Shown piece after piece: positions 26,915-40,108 of a DNA stretch of 64,000 bases (within the stretch, counting starts at the first letter, position 1; each line of letters starts with the position of its first letter). A program made the position numbers and the translations under genes. The stretch comes from Heterodera schachtii. Its lineage: Eukaryota; Nematoda; Chromadorea; Rhabditida; Heteroderidae. Under the pieces are notes generated by a model that saw only the letters and a list, made by a program, of their open reading frames with translations, was not told where the DNA came from and made no database searches. The DNA lies in assembly GCA_023374025.1 (NCBI GenBank), contig SIJG01000014.1, forward strand, positions 2,155,077 to 2,219,076, written 5' to 3'.

Positions 26915-29656
26915 CTAACCGCCAATTAAACGAATAATTAGGGACGGTAAATATAAGTATTATGCGTGTATGTATATGTTGTTGTATTTTTGGGCTGGTC
27001 ACTAAAACGCTAAAATCCTTCTATAGAAGACCGATTATTATTTTATTATTAATAATTCTATTTATAAAATGTGAACCTTCCCTTCCCCCTGGCGATGCTC
27101 GAGAAATGCATACAAAAAGCGAGAGAAGTAAGCATAACACGAGAAAATTGAAATTAAATTAACTTTATAAAACGAGTATCGAATCCATTTTCAATGCTTT
27201 TCTGACAAAATATACCATATTCTTAAGAACAATTAAATAATAAGCAGATGGACATATTTATACAAACTTATAAATTTAAAATAATCATTTTTTATTTTCT
27301 TTTTTTTTTAATTTCGGTTTTTGTTTTTTTTATTCCAAAATGAGTCACTCACTTTTCTCGGGCTTCATCTTCTCTTCCCCCCCCCCCCATTTCCATCACA
27401 AAATACGGGGCTGGCTTCTTCTGGTGCTGCAATATGCAAATTGTTTTTATTGTACAACACATCGCATTTTCTTTTCTTGGCTTTTCCTCATTTTCTGCAC
27501 ATTTGTGTCGACAAATAGCACAAAATTTGCCATTTTTCTGTCGATCTCATTCCGCTAAAAATGATTTACTATTGTAATTACCCAATTAACTGTTTAATTA
27601 TGTCATACAAAAGTATAAATGTCTCTTTCCTTCTCTCAGGGTCATTTGAGCTTACCAAACAATGTTGTTATTGTTCACATTCTTTAATAAAAATGCATTT
27701 TATGACCAAAAAGTTTTGACTCAATTAATTTTTTTCCGAAATCATAATTAATTCATTTTTATTATTATATAATTGTGTTATTTCTTGCTTTCCTCTATGT
27801 TTAATTTCTTTTTTGCATTGTTTTCTCACATTTAATGTATAAATTTTAAAAAATATAAAGATTGAAACATTATTGCAATATGTGAATGTTATATAATAAA
27901 AAGAACATAGAGAATTTAATTAATTAATTTAATTTCTACGCATTTTTACAGCATAATCCCAATGCAAAGAACAAAATATTAATTATTAGAGACTGAAGAC
28001 CAGCAGGGATCCCGACGAAATGAATTTTACTGGACTTCCGAGCCAGCAGGTCCCGTTTTTGGAATAAAGGACCCGAAAAGTCGCGGAAAACGGGTCCTTG
28101 TCCTGCTACTTCCGTTCCGGTCCCATTAACGCTGTAAAAGTATAAAGCGATTAAAGTTTTTTGTTCATTTTAGCCATTTCCCATAAATGGTAACTCAATT
28201 TATTATTTATTAAAAAATAAGTTTTTCTGCAAAATTAAATTTTCCTTTTTTCAATTCCATTATTTTTATAATGGCGCCGTAATGCCATTTATTCTTTATT
28301 TTTCAAAAATATAAAAAAATAACAAAATAAACGACAATAAATAATTAAAATACACAAGCCCAGAAGAAGCAGCAGCTGAAGAGAATTGGTGTTCGAAAGT
28401 GTTGTGAAATAATTGTGAGGCCGAAGAAAAACAAATAAAATTCTGTTAAAATTTTCCTTTTTATCGAAGTTTGCCCTTTGTTTTTTAATTGTTTTATTTT
28501 GGAATATTACCAAATAATGGAGGAAGGGCACTTTTTGCAGTTTTATTCAGCAACATTTTGGAAAGTGGCGGCTGTTGCTGCTGCATTACTTTGATGTGTC
28601 GTGTACTTAATAATTCTAAACTTTGTTTAAATTTTTTGTTAATGTTTTTTTAAATTTTTTTTAAAAGTTTTCGAAAAGGGAAATTTTTAAAATTAATTAA
28701 TTTTGAAAATTAATTTTATAATTGTTTATTTTACAAATTCACTTTTTCTATGGGGATATTCTCTAAATTCCGAATTTTTATGCTCCGATTCCTTCACATT
28801 CTTGGACGCAAAATTGCTTGACACGAGACTAATTGGTCTTCCATTTACCGCAATTTGTGGGTCTAAATTGATATTTTACGTATGGATTAGGAATGATTTT
28901 AATTAATTTTCTTTTTAGATTATTTAATATTTATTTTTGTGTCTTTTTACTTTCTTTTCTCACCCTCCATTTTGACATTGTTAATTTGTCCCAAATTGTT
29001 CTCGTCAAATTGCATTCTGTTCATTCTTTCCTTGGTTCCATTTTCTTTCTCCTCTTCATTTGGTTTTGTTATGTTTTGGATGTCCAAATTTGGCAAAATC
29101 GGTGGCAAATGGTCTGCTAAAATAAAAAAAAAACAAAAAATTATATAAAAAAAGTTAATTTAATCGACTAAAATTTAATTGTCTAACTCTTGCCTACAAT
29201 TTTAAACACATGTTTTTTGCATATTATAACATTTATTTGTATTTTAAAATGTTAATTAGTAAGGATTGGTGCATTTAAAACACATAATCAAATAAATTTA
29301 AATTTTTCGAAGATTTTTGCAAATAAGAAAAATTTTAGGGATGAATTTTTGAGAGAATTTTTCAATTGAATTAAGGAAGGTTTTCTGAAATTTTTCGGTT
29401 CGGTTAAGAACAAAAATACGAAATATGCACAAATAAGCATTAAAAGTGGAAACCCTTAGCAATAGGATTAATATAGACTTAGTTATTAATTGTAATTTTA
29501 TTTTTTAATTAATGTTTATTAATTGTTGGTTTTCATACTGTATGCGTTTTGCTCTGTCATTGTTTTTTCATTTGAACTGACAACAGTTTGTGGCACGGAT
29601 TTCATAATTGTTACTGGAGTTGTTGTTGGCGATATAAATGCTAATTGAATCTCAAT
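26915..29656. other. intergenic, no gene recognised
   Basis: AT-rich sequence between the convergent igdb-like gene and the minus-strand mosaic gene. A GGGTCC/GGACC-rich patch at about 27995-28130 resembles other degenerate repeats in the window. A C10 run lies near 27378. No exon was recognised. Confidence 0.55.
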
Positions 29657-32600
29657 TTAAATGAATCGCCAAATAAATGCTTCACCGTTTGCCTTGTCAT
29701 TGCCATTTTGGTCCATTTGTGTTAATGACATTAATGTCGTCGATTGTGCCGTTCCGTTGTTGCCTGTGGCATTGTCCGTCGGCGCCATTTCTTGCACAAT
29801 TACCGGACGTACATTAATTATCTTAATCACACCAAACAATAAAAAAGTTTAATTTATCAAAGTTTTAATAGTTTCGGCCCATTCCGTTTGCACTTCTTTT
29901 TTCTTACCGGCATATTCGACGGTTCATTTGCTGGGACATATGGCGGCGGTGTCGGCAGTTCAGCAGCAGACGCCGTTTGAAGTTGGCGGGTTGTTAATGT
30001 GAAAAGAGTGCCATTGACAGCAGCTGTTGGTGTACTTGTTGATGACGTTGTTAAATCAATGTCTGCAAATTAAGCGAAATATTTATTTATAACTGTTTAT
30101 ATTTTGGACCACTAATTGTTGTTGTTGTTGTTTGAATCAGTTGAGCTGGTGAAGTGACAATTTGGTCAATTTGCTGTGCAGTAGTGGTGCCATTTTTCGT
30201 CCCATTTTGCGATGGCATTTCTGTTGTTGTTATTGTCTTGCCCCCTTCTGCTGTTGGCGTTGTGGAGAGAGTCGTGGCCGATGAGGAGGAAAATGCCGGT
30301 GCCGATGCTGTCAATCTCGCTTTTTATTTTCCATACCATTTTTTATTTTAAATATATTTTCTTTTTTATTTCCTTTTACTTTTGATTATTTCCATCGGCA
30401 TTTGTTGTTTTTGTTGCTGTGTTCCCTCCGTGCTATTACTGCTCGTCACTGTTGCTGTTGGTGTTGTTGTACTTATTGTCGTCGTCGTCGTCGTTGTGGT
30501 CGAAGTGCTTGTTGAAGTTGTTGATGATAATGATGATGATGTTATCCCCAGCTAAATTGTCATATTTTAATTTAGCTTTCCACCAATTTTTGTTCATCGG
30601 ATTTGTTCTTATTATTGTTTATCTCTCACCACAGTTTGTGCTGTCGCCGTGCTGTTCCGCCCATCTCCATCCTTTGCTGCATTTTCGTCGCCATTGTCCA
30701 AAAGTGTTTTTGTCAATTTTTCCGTTACCGTAATCGCTGCCAGTTCCTTGCTGATTACTGTAATTGTCTCTCTTTTGGGTTATTAATTGAACAATTTTCT
30801 TCTGATCACTCGCCTTCCTTCAACATTTTGAGCTGATCAGCTCGACTTGTTTCCTTTTGCTGTTGATCAGCAGCAGTTGGAATACTTTCATCAATCGCTT
30901 GCAAAGGCTTTCGCAACAAATTCGTCTTCCAAAAGTCGAGTTTGTTCGAAATTTTGCCAAGTCTCTCCTTCAAATTTTCCAAACTTTCGTCCACCGACGA
31001 CCGTTGCTTCTCCGCCACTTTGTCGTTGAAACCGATAAGTTTTGGTGGGCTGTTAAACACGCCGAAATTGGCATTCCTCGCAAAGAACGGCTTAAACAGC
31101 TGAAAAAAAAAGTTTTTTTTTAATAACTTCATTATTTTGACCAAAAAAATTTTTTTTTTACCAGCGATGCCTTCTCTTATTTTGAAAAACCTCGGTTCGA
31201 TCACTAGGATAAATAACAAAATAGAAAAGCACCAAAAAAAAATAAAGACGAAAAGGAAAAGCAAAAATCAGCGGTTAAAGGATTAAAATAAACGATGACA
31301 GCACTGGTTTAAATAAACAGAAAAATACGGTTGATTTTTTTTTGAAAAAAATTGGACGGAATGATCAAAAAAAAACTTATGAGGGTGTTTAATTTTACTA
31401 CATAAAATTCTATTCTCTTTCAACATCGGCATTCGTCTTACCCGTAACGGCACTTTTTTCTGTGCGCTTTGCTGGCTATTAATTGGACCCAAAATGCTTT
31501 TGTCTGCTCCTTTTTCGCTTCGCTCGCATTCTTTCGCGCATCCCTTAACGGACAATGAAAATTGCTTTTGGCACTTCATAACTGGCACATTATTCGGTGA
31601 AAGTAATTCCAAAAATAATTCTTGGTAAATTTACGCAGCAGCAGCAGCACCGGCGCGGGCACTGTTTGCCGCCGTTACCGCCGCACGGTCCGCCGCCCAT
31701 GGCGCCTTTGCCGTAATGCTTTTCCCATTGGCTTCCCTTTTTGGTTCCATCCGGTTCCTCCTCCTCCTCTTCTTCCTCCTGCTGTTGTTGTTCCTCCTCT
31801 TCCTCCTCACTTTTTCTTTTCTCTTCTTCTTCCTCCTCTTCTTCCGCCCTTTAAATAAATAAAATTTAAACATTTTAATGGGTCCATAAAATGAAATTTG
31901 TTCGCAGGCATCAAAAAATGACTGCCTGAAAATAAATCCTTATTCAGAGTCTTTACTTTTTAATACATTAAATGGCACGTAAAAGATTTTTGCGCTCCGG
32001 CAAAAATCGGTTTCAAATCTTGGGGTTTTTAATCCCAGATCGCAAAATGATCACTGAATAGCTGCTGATAAGTTATGATTTCACTCGAAATATTCCTTTT
32101 TAATTAATTTCTGAAATATCACCAATTATTTTAAATAATGATTTAAATATTCTATTATGTTTATGCTTTTTTCTTAATTATATTCTGTATATACATCGTA
32201 TAATAAGAAATGCTAACGTTTTAGGTCTCGGGTGGGAATCGAACCCACTCGTTCACACATTCCATGTGCAACTCTACCATTGAGCTACCAAGGCACACCC
32301 GCCCATTCTTTTTTTAATCGTATCAACCCCCTTATAATATAATCAACGCTCCACCAATACACAAATACCGTATAATATTCTTCTGCCCTTTGCTTGTGAC
32401 CATTGAAATTTCGTTTTCGAATTTGCCAATGTTGTCACACTGTTGGCACTCTCCGCCACCGCATTCCGATGCCATCGCTCTCTTTGACTGCGTTTGGTGG
32501 ACAAAAAAAGTGCCAATTGGCACTAAAATTGCTTTTGTTGCTGCCGCAATAATTTTTGGTGATGCCGCGGCATTTTTGAGCTGCGGCACATCCGCTGACT

Positions 32601-32952
32601 CTTGAGCTTCCTCATTGAATTCTGAATTTTTTTTTAGTAGCGTTATAAAATGTTTATTTAATTTTTATTTATATGTAATTTATGTTTTAGACCTTCAGAT
32701 GTTTTTCCATTATTATCAGCATAAACTTTGCAAAAAGGTCGCCAGAAAGGATTTGCTTGTGCAGCATTTCTTCTGTAGTTGATCGTCTGCATTTTGTAGA
32801 ATTTGTTTTGCACGTCAAAGTTTGGTCTTTAATTTGTATAATTAGTCAATCAATTTAAAATATTTTATTGTTTTTCTTTTATAAATTAAATATTATTATA
32901 GCTAAATACCTTGAATTAAAATTGTTAATGCAACAACATAAGTGTCCATTTT
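29657..32952 (-). CDS. secreted-looking mosaic protein: Glu-rich, Cys-containing, Ser/Thr-rich
   Basis: I do not recognise a family. Minus-strand exons chain in frame from high to low coordinate: 32826-32693, 32621-32369, 31848-31679, 31581-31442, 31099-30814, 30757-30630, 30551-30380, 30319-30110, 30062-29908, 29821-29657, about 604 residues. Order: a Cys-bearing stretch (ECGGGECQQCDNIG), a Glu-rich run, GMKCQ-like Cys segments (VKGCAKECERSEK), a helical Lys/Glu region, then about 250 residues rich in Ser/Thr (many TTTT runs) like a mucin. A short upstream open segment near 32952 (MDTYVVALTILIQ) looks like a signal peptide, but its donor phase does not fit exon 32826, so the start is unresolved. 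The intron 30813-30758 starts with GC. A tRNA-like sequence lies in the intron between 32369 and 31848. Confidence 0.6.
32225..32294 (-). tRNA. tRNA-like sequence, possible anticodon GGA
   Basis: Read on the minus strand it has an A-box-like D arm (TAGCTCAATGGTAGAG), an intact B box/T arm (GTGGGTTCGATTCCCAC) and an acceptor stem GCCTTGG/CCGAGAC with one C-A mismatch. The anticodon stem TGCAC/GTGTG encloses loop ATGGAAT, which would read GGA (Ser). However, the variable loop is only about five bases, unlike normal class II tRNA-Ser, and two stem pairs are G-U. It could be a real but odd tRNA, a tRNA pseudogene or a tRNA-derived repeat. It sits in an intron of the mosaic gene, on the same strand. 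Confidence 0.6.
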
Positions 32953-35085
32953 TGCTTAATAAAAGTCGTAAAAAATATTTTGAAAATTATAAATAAAAAC
33001 TGACCCGCTGCAGAATAAAAATGAATTTCCAATTTTCTTAATTTATCTAATTAATTGACTTGACTTTTTATTCATTTATTTATTACCACATTTATTATTA
33101 TGAGTGCAAAACGTAATGATATCGCTAATAGGCCGAATATTATCCCTCTGTTTTTATAATACATTAATTCCCTTATTAACAAAATTGTTAATATATTTCT
33201 AATTAAAAGTTGATCAGAATGCGCGAATGATGAAGCAAAATGCGCTTCCGACAGACGGAACAAATTAGCAGCCCATTAGCATGACTTAGTTTACTTTCCC
33301 CGCTTTTTGGTCCCTAAATTTGCTATACAAATATTTGAAAGTGAAAATAGAACGGAAACTAGTTAAATAGGTTCACCAATATTTACATAAACATTTTGGA
33401 AGTGAAAAAGAAATAAAATATTAAAATTAAAGGGGCTAAATTTATGCATTTTGAAATGTTTACATTTCTAATGAGTAATTTATACAAAATGATTTCTGTA
33501 CCTTAAAAATTTTGTTTGTTTTTTTCAAAGCAAATTTACACAAAAACATTTAAATTTTTAAAATAGCAACAAAAATTGGTTCGATTGGATTTGTAGAGGA
33601 AAATAGGAGAATTATTGTCAGTCACTATCATCGTTAGAAATCCGGTCAATTAAAAAACCCAAAAAATTTGCGATTTTATTAATTTATGTTAATGAAATAT
33701 TAAATTATAAATATTTGATAACTTTCTTTTCACAGTCACATGGACAAGCGACGCGTTTAGAGCAATTCCATAAAGCAAATGAACGCATTTAGGCAAATTA
33801 AAACAGTTTCAATTGGTGGAATAATAGCAACCTATTTTGGTGATACAATGAGGGAAATGTTTTGCTTTCCATTTAATTTTACCTGCTGCTGATCAGTTGA
33901 ATATGTTGAGATAATTTAAGAATGAATTATAATTTGTTTGATGAAAAATGGATTTATTAATTATATATTTTATTTTTGCTTATGAGAAGGGTAAAGGGTG
34001 TCAAAAAAGCTAATAGAAACCCGCAAAAGGAAAGAAAATAAAGCTGAAAAAGTGATCAGGGTTCGGGACCGGAATTTTCAATTTTTGCTTTACACCATAA
34101 ACATTCAAAAATGTTTCAGTTTTTGCTTGAAAAATTTAAAGAAATTATTCAGTGATTTCATTAGAATCTTTTTTCATGTTAATTTATAATTTTATGTTGT
34201 TTTCGAAAGTTTTTGGGAAAGGCACTACGTTTACCGGCTCCCGGACAATCGGACAGCGGACATTCCGACAAATGGACAATCTACAGTGAGGATTTGTTTG
34301 ATGCTCGTTGGTCTCGACTCGAGAAAGGTCTTCTCGGTTAGCGGTTTTTCTTTTCTAGCTCGGTCTCGGTCTTCGAGACTAAAGATTTAATTTTTCACAT
34401 TAGTAAATGAGCTACATTGAATTTAAATTTTGAAAAAATTATGGACATTTTGCAATTTCAAAGAAATCTGTTAACCTTTTTTTGCGGGGGGGGGGGGGGG
34501 GGGGGAGGGCACTATCTCGTCTCCAACTGTCTGTTTTCTCATTTCTTCCGCTCTTTCTTCGTCCCTGTTTTTCTCTCTTTAGCTTTCCTCCCTCGGTTTG
34601 ACTTGGCCCTCAATTTTTACTTTTCAATTAAAAATTTATTCTAAGAAACAGAATTTCGCGACAGTTACGTGAAGAATTTAAATATGTGAATTTGTATATC
34701 CAAATTTGATCAGTTCATTGTACGGCGCGAGAGGACAATGTATGACGTGGAAAGCCATAGGACGAAAGTTTAATATAAAGCACGATATTGCGCGCGATTT
34801 TGATTGAGAAGATTAGAGACAATTAAATCATTCTATTATCTAAAAAAATAAAATTAAACAATTCATTTAAATAACTAAAATTAAATTTTATACAAAAAAT
34901 TTGCTGATAATAAATAACAAATTAAATTGCCTAAAATTAAATTATAAAATCATTTCAAACATAAAGAAATTGTCAATTGGCAATAACCGCACAATCGCTA
35001 GCCTAGTCAAAACATAGCAGAAAATTGGAAACATTTGATTGAAGAAAAAAAAAAAACATTCCGTCTTAAATGCCTCTGCTGTTTT
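32953..35085. other. intergenic, no gene recognised
   Basis: AT-rich, with a long G run (about 34487-34505) and a CTCGAGA-rich patch (34310-34375). No exon, RNA gene or element boundary was recognised. Confidence 0.55.
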
Positions 35086-36442
35086 TTAACGGCAAATGCC
35101 ATTGATTGGCTGAGTTTGTGGCGAAACGACTTTAATCTGCTGACGAACGAACATGGTATGTTCGGGCAGTCGATTTACAAATTGCAATTTCTTGGCAATG
35201 ATTTGGCGCAGTTTTGACGAAGCCCACAAAAGCAACCTGAAAATGAAAAGCAAAATTAAAATTTGCTAATTAGGTGTACATCTTTACCATGCTGGGATGA
35301 CCACGGTGGAAAGGTCATTCACCCACGGGTATTGGTTAAAATTAGCAACATAAAGAGTATCAGCTTGATCCAATGTCACATTGAACCACGCTTGGACGTA
35401 GGAAAAGCGATTGTTGTGCTCGTCAACTAAATTTGTCCCGCTGATGTAGCGAATGATCTTAAAATAGGGGAAAATGAGAATAAATGTTAAAGCATATTCC
35501 CATCTTTTAGCATTAATTAATGTGACCATAAATATCGCCATGAGCAGTTGGCCAAAGAATGTGGCCACCGTGTAAATGGTCATTTTGCGCTCATTCGCCG
35601 CATTTTGGTCATTTTGTTGGTAATTGCTGCGCAATTTGTAGGCCAAAAGTGTGGCCACATTCAGAAAAAGGCAAACGATGCCAAAAAGAACGGCAGACCA
35701 AGCAGCGATTTCACTGCTGTGCAAATCCTAAAAGGACAATTTTAGTAAAATATAATTAAAACTATTAATTAAAATAATACATTTGCCGTCTTATAAAAGT
35801 CAATAGTGAAGGTGGCATTGTCATTTTGAACATGGATGTACATGTCCAAACCAAAAATTGGGACGGTAAAAGGCAGCGGAAAGATGAAAGAGAAAGCGAC
35901 AACAAAGGGCAAGCCGACACGCCACAACTTTGATTAATGGAAATTTAAAAACAAATTAAAATGAATTAAAACCTTTCCATATTTCATCGGGAAAACAATA
36001 GCGCTTAATCGATTTAACAGCAAAAAAGCGGTCAACAAATTCTCCACATGAAAAGCGTAATAACCAAGAAAAAACAGAAATGCTAACAAAAACCGCGGAA
36101 ATTTAAGGTAAATAGAAAAGAATAAGCCAATCTTGCCAAAACGAAGGGCAAAAAAAGTGACCACATAATTTATCAGACTCTGAAAAAGAATAAATAATTG
36201 ATTATTGACCATTCATTAATTGCCAATTTTAGTTATTTTCCTACTAAAATTGCACGGATGATAATGAGGATGAAAAAAGGGGACGAAAAGTGTTTGAAGT
36301 TCGCGACGATGACCAGCAACAGCGAGCAGTACAGCACGGCAGACGGAATGCCAATGGCCAAAGCGAAGAGAAAGGGGCACAAATTCGAATTGGCCAACAC
36401 GGCCATTGCGGAAAAGAACGGCGCGGAGGCGGAGGAGCCCAT
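35086..36442 (-). CDS. serpentine chemoreceptor, Srg/Srv-like
   Basis: Five minus-strand exons: 36442-36245, 36179-35973, 35927-35781, 35727-35288, 35236-35086, giving 380 residues. A seven-transmembrane plan is visible: an early helix (SAVLYCSLLLVIVANF), a helix ending in NRLSAIVFPMKYGK as in Srg/Srv third segments, a Val/Phe-rich fourth (LPFVVAFSFIFPLPF), then SAVLFGIVCLFLNVATLLAY, TVATFFGQLLMAIF and a last segment NDLSTVVIPAWLLLWAS before a basic cytoplasmic tail. Nematode Srg and Srv receptors are sensory GPCRs on chemosensory neurons. Assignment between the two is uncertain by eye. Frame is open and splice sites are GT-AG. Confidence 0.8.
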
Positions 36443-36633
36443 TGGGGGAGAGAGTGTGGAAGTGATGTAACGGGGAGAAAAGAATGACTGAAATGATTAA
36501 TTAATATTAGGTTTCTTATTATTTTAATTATTGTTTTGGCATTTGTCTGTTCATTCGGTGGCAATCAATGGCATAAATTATCAAAAATTTAATTTTCACA
36601 AAAAGATATAAAAACTGATAATTTTTTTACCAC

Positions 36634-36745
36634 TTTACACCCCTAAATTTGAAACATTTAGCCTTTTCCATTTTTATTGCCTCTTTTGAGGTTTTTTAGG
36701 GCCTAAAGCCTACCTACTTATGCAGTTTTTATTGCCTAAAAATAT
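36634..36745. mobile_element. solo end fragment of the outer hAT family
   Basis: The sequence TTTACACCCCTAAA ... GGCCTAAAGCCTACCTA ... TTGCCTAAAAAT parallels the right end of the outer hAT element at about 45396-45515 but lacks the terminal GTAAGCCCTA. It is therefore a truncated relative. Interestingly it shows the uninterrupted form of the site where the inner hAT inserted. Confidence 0.65.
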
Positions 36746-37497
36746 TTTCAATAGATATGGGAAAATATAAATGCATAATGTAAAAAAAAACATATTCTTT
36801 TTGAATAAAAAACTGAAAAACACTAAAAATCTATTTTTGATTATCTCTTATTTTTTAAATTTTTCTTAGGATTTTTAAATTTTCATTTTTTAAATTTTGT
36901 ACGTTTTGCCTTTGTTCGTTTTGCTACAAATTCATTTTTATTGGGTCCGTCTGACAATTAGCGTTTGAGAGGGCCAACATAAAACAAACATTGTTTAAAA
37001 CTGAATAACACAATGTTTCTCAGCAAATATAAATTCAAAGGCGAAACATTTTAATATTCTCAGCTAAACAATTTCCTTCAATTTGTTTGTTCTTTTTTTT
37101 CCATTTTGCACGCGATTTTGTCATGAAATTAATAGTAGAACGTATTATTGTTGCATTTTGTCTTCATTTTCAAATTCTTAGAAAGAAACATAAATCAAAA
37201 TTAATTAAATTAAAAATCAGTTAAGAAAATTAAATAGACAAAATAGTGACATTCGGCCAAATTATAAAAAGTTTATCATCATACCATCAGTCAGCAGGGC
37301 AGGAGGACCTTCAGCTTTTTTCTGGGTTTTTCTTGGTTTGAAATAGGGTTACACTGGTCGGGTATTTTGGCAAAACCGAGTCTGGGTATTGCCGGGTCCA
37401 GAAAAGCCAGGTTCGGGTTCCGACTACCGGTTCCGGGTCTTAAAAAAGCCGGGTGTCCGGGTCTGGACCCGGTCGGGTACCCGGGCCTCCAACAAAG

Positions 37498-37707
37498 TTG
37501 GTATCATTCGAAAGCTCTTAACAAGCTCTATCGGCTTCCTAAAAATCACAAAGATATACTGACATATAAAAAAGTTATAAATTAAAATATGCAAAAATTC
37601 TGACTTTTTGGCAGTGTTCATGTTGCAACTTTTTTATAAGTTGTTCAATCGCTTAGAAATAGCTTATCAAAAGCTTCTAAACATGTAGAGCTTTCGAATG
37701 ATACCAA
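37498..37707. repeat. palindromic repeat
   Basis: TTGGTATCATTCGAAAGCTCT at the left is matched by AGAGCTTTCGAATGATACCAA at the right as a perfect inverted repeat about 210 bases across. The interior also has complementary AAAAAGTTATAA-like segments. No coding capacity. Confidence 0.75.
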
Positions 37708-38026
37708 ATTTATAAAATTTGGCCAGCCTGAAAAAAAGTTATGATGTGTTAAGCTTGGCTCAGACGCAACTGGCCAGACGCAACTGACCCCTACCGTTAC
37801 AAATACCCCCGAACAAATATAATGTCAAATTTCAAAAAAAAAAAATATTATTAAATGAAATTCATAAGCATTAATTATTTGAATAAAAGAGAAATATTTT
37901 TTTAGTGCAAAAATAATTGATAAGACTCTGATTCTTTGCATTCATTATTAATTTTTAAAACTAATTATATGATTTCGTGGGAGCGATTTTGGGAAAAACC
38001 AGGGTCGAGATTGGAAGACGCTATGT

Positions 38027-38197
38027 AATTTCGACACTGGGTAAATCCGACACTGAGTATTTTCAACATTAAGTAATTTCGACACTACATTTTCGACACA
38101 GAGAAACTTCGACACTGAACTATTTAAAAAACTTCCACTGTTTTACTGCATTTTCGACATTGGACCATTTCGACATTGAGTATATTCGACACTATAG
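38027..38197 (+). repeat. array of TTTCGACACTG units
   Basis: At least eight degenerate copies of a unit resembling TTTCGACACTGAGTA, spaced roughly 18-25 bases apart. A closely related motif (TTTCGACAGTGATTG) makes up the termini of the element at 40109-40645 only 2 kb away, so the array may be a relict terminus of the same family. Confidence 0.7.
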
Positions 38198-40108
38198 AGA
38201 ATTTTTAGAAAGTAAAATTAAAATTTGAAAATGTTAGTATTTACGATAATTTTCTATTTCATTTTCCAAATCGTAATGATCACTGCCTTTTTTGCATTGT
38301 TTATTTTGATCCAACTAAACAGAACAATTTGTTATCTAAGTTTTGAAAAGAAGCGAGTGCTAAACAATTTGACATTTGTTAGAATTTCAATCAATTTGTC
38401 TGCCGTGAATTTCACGGGTTTTTCAGTCACGGCGCACCTCTACTAAAAGCCGGGTGGCTTCTGAATTTGATCAATGATTTTGGGTGAATAACAGCAGAAG
38501 AGGAGCTTGAAGAAATAATAATTAGAACTAGGGCTTACATTTTTAGGCAAAATCCTTTTTTTTCCTGAGCTCCCCGTGGCCAAAAACGCACCAAAAACAT
38601 GTTTTTTTGGGCTGTTGTTAAGCTACTTTTCGAGTTATTAGTGCCTTTTTCTAGGCTTTTATTTTTAGCGCCTAAAAAGCCTAAAAACTTTTGAAAGAGC
38701 CTATTTTTGCCTATTTTGGCATTTTGCCCAAAATTATTAACAAAAATGCAATAAAAACGAAAAATACACCCCCTAAGAATCGACCCAAAAATTTTTTCAA
38801 AAAATACCCCTAAGAATGAAAAATTTATCAAAAATCATCTTTAAAAAAATGTTTTTTGGAAAAATTTTTGAATTTAAAAAATAATGTAGTTCAATACTGA
38901 TTTGACTTATTTTTTACCTTTTTGAATGAATTTTGTCATTTTACACCAGGGCTTCGATCTTAAAATTTTTAAAATCCTCATTTCAGCCGTAAAAAATCCT
39001 CATTTTCCACTAAAATACCTCAAAAAATCCTCATTTGGCGTGAAAAATCCTCATTTTTTAAAACATCATAAAATGCGAACAAAATCAGTTAACTGTCATA
39101 TTTTCCATTCGAAACAATCAAATTCATCAATTTCTTATCATTTATAAGCATTTTATGGAAGTCTGAGCACGAAAAATCGAAGTTGCACTTCAGTTGGGCC
39201 AAGGCTTTCACTGTGTCCACGTGTAAGGAATTCCGTGTATCTGTCCACTGAGACCCACAAAGCGAGAACACGCGCTCAATGTAAGCATTGGAGGCCGGGA
39301 TCGACAAAAATTTACTGACCAAATCATACATTCCAGGCAGATTGGACTAAATAAATATTAATTAAAATCTAATCGGAATTGAGATTGGCTAGCACCTGGA
39401 AAATCTTCTGCCATTTTTGTTCTGCGGTTGAGCGATAAAAATCTTCGACTGCGATTCCTTTTAGAATTTGGTTTATTTGCGTTATTTCGTCGAAAAGACT
39501 ATCCTGTAGTTCCGGCGAATATTGTGATGACAAATCGAAAATTTCTTCATGATTGATATGCCGCATTTTGAGTCCGAGCCATTCGATTGAGGGATACCGC
39601 TCCAAACGAAACCATTTGGCAACATATTCGAGACTAGTTGAGTAGAATTGCTTAAAAAGAACAGTAATCTTTAAAATTTTTATTTTTTACTCTAAAATTT
39701 TGACGCAAAATTTGTTGTTCACCGACTGACAATCTGCGCAAAAGTTGGCCAGTGATATTCCCATAAAATTCCTTCTCCATTCGTTCAGTGATTTTTGAAA
39801 CAAATTGATTCATTTCATCCATCATTTCTGGCAAAATCAGTTTCTCTTTCTTAAAATAAAGTTCCAAAAGAAATGGTGAATTTTGAAACCTGGAGTAAAT
39901 TAATAGTTGCATTAAAAATCGGCAGAACTTGAATTAAAAAATTGAGCACAATTTCAGAAGTTGAAGAAGAAAAGAAATTTCGAAGCATCAATGGGCCCTC
40001 TTTTTCGAAAAATTCAGACAATGGCCCCCAAAGAGCATACACTTTTTGCAAAACAGTACACAATGTCGTCCATCTTGTTGGCCCATGATTGTTTAGTGCC
40101 GAATACGT

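Larger units (their letters stand above)
36443..38520. other. intergenic, repeat-rich
   Basis: No gene was recognised. Separate entries cover a hAT-end fragment, a palindrome and a TTTCGACA array. Between about 37350 and 37495 lies a degenerate CGGGT/GGGTCC-rich block that also resembles patches at 2210-2290 and 28020-28120. Confidence 0.55.
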
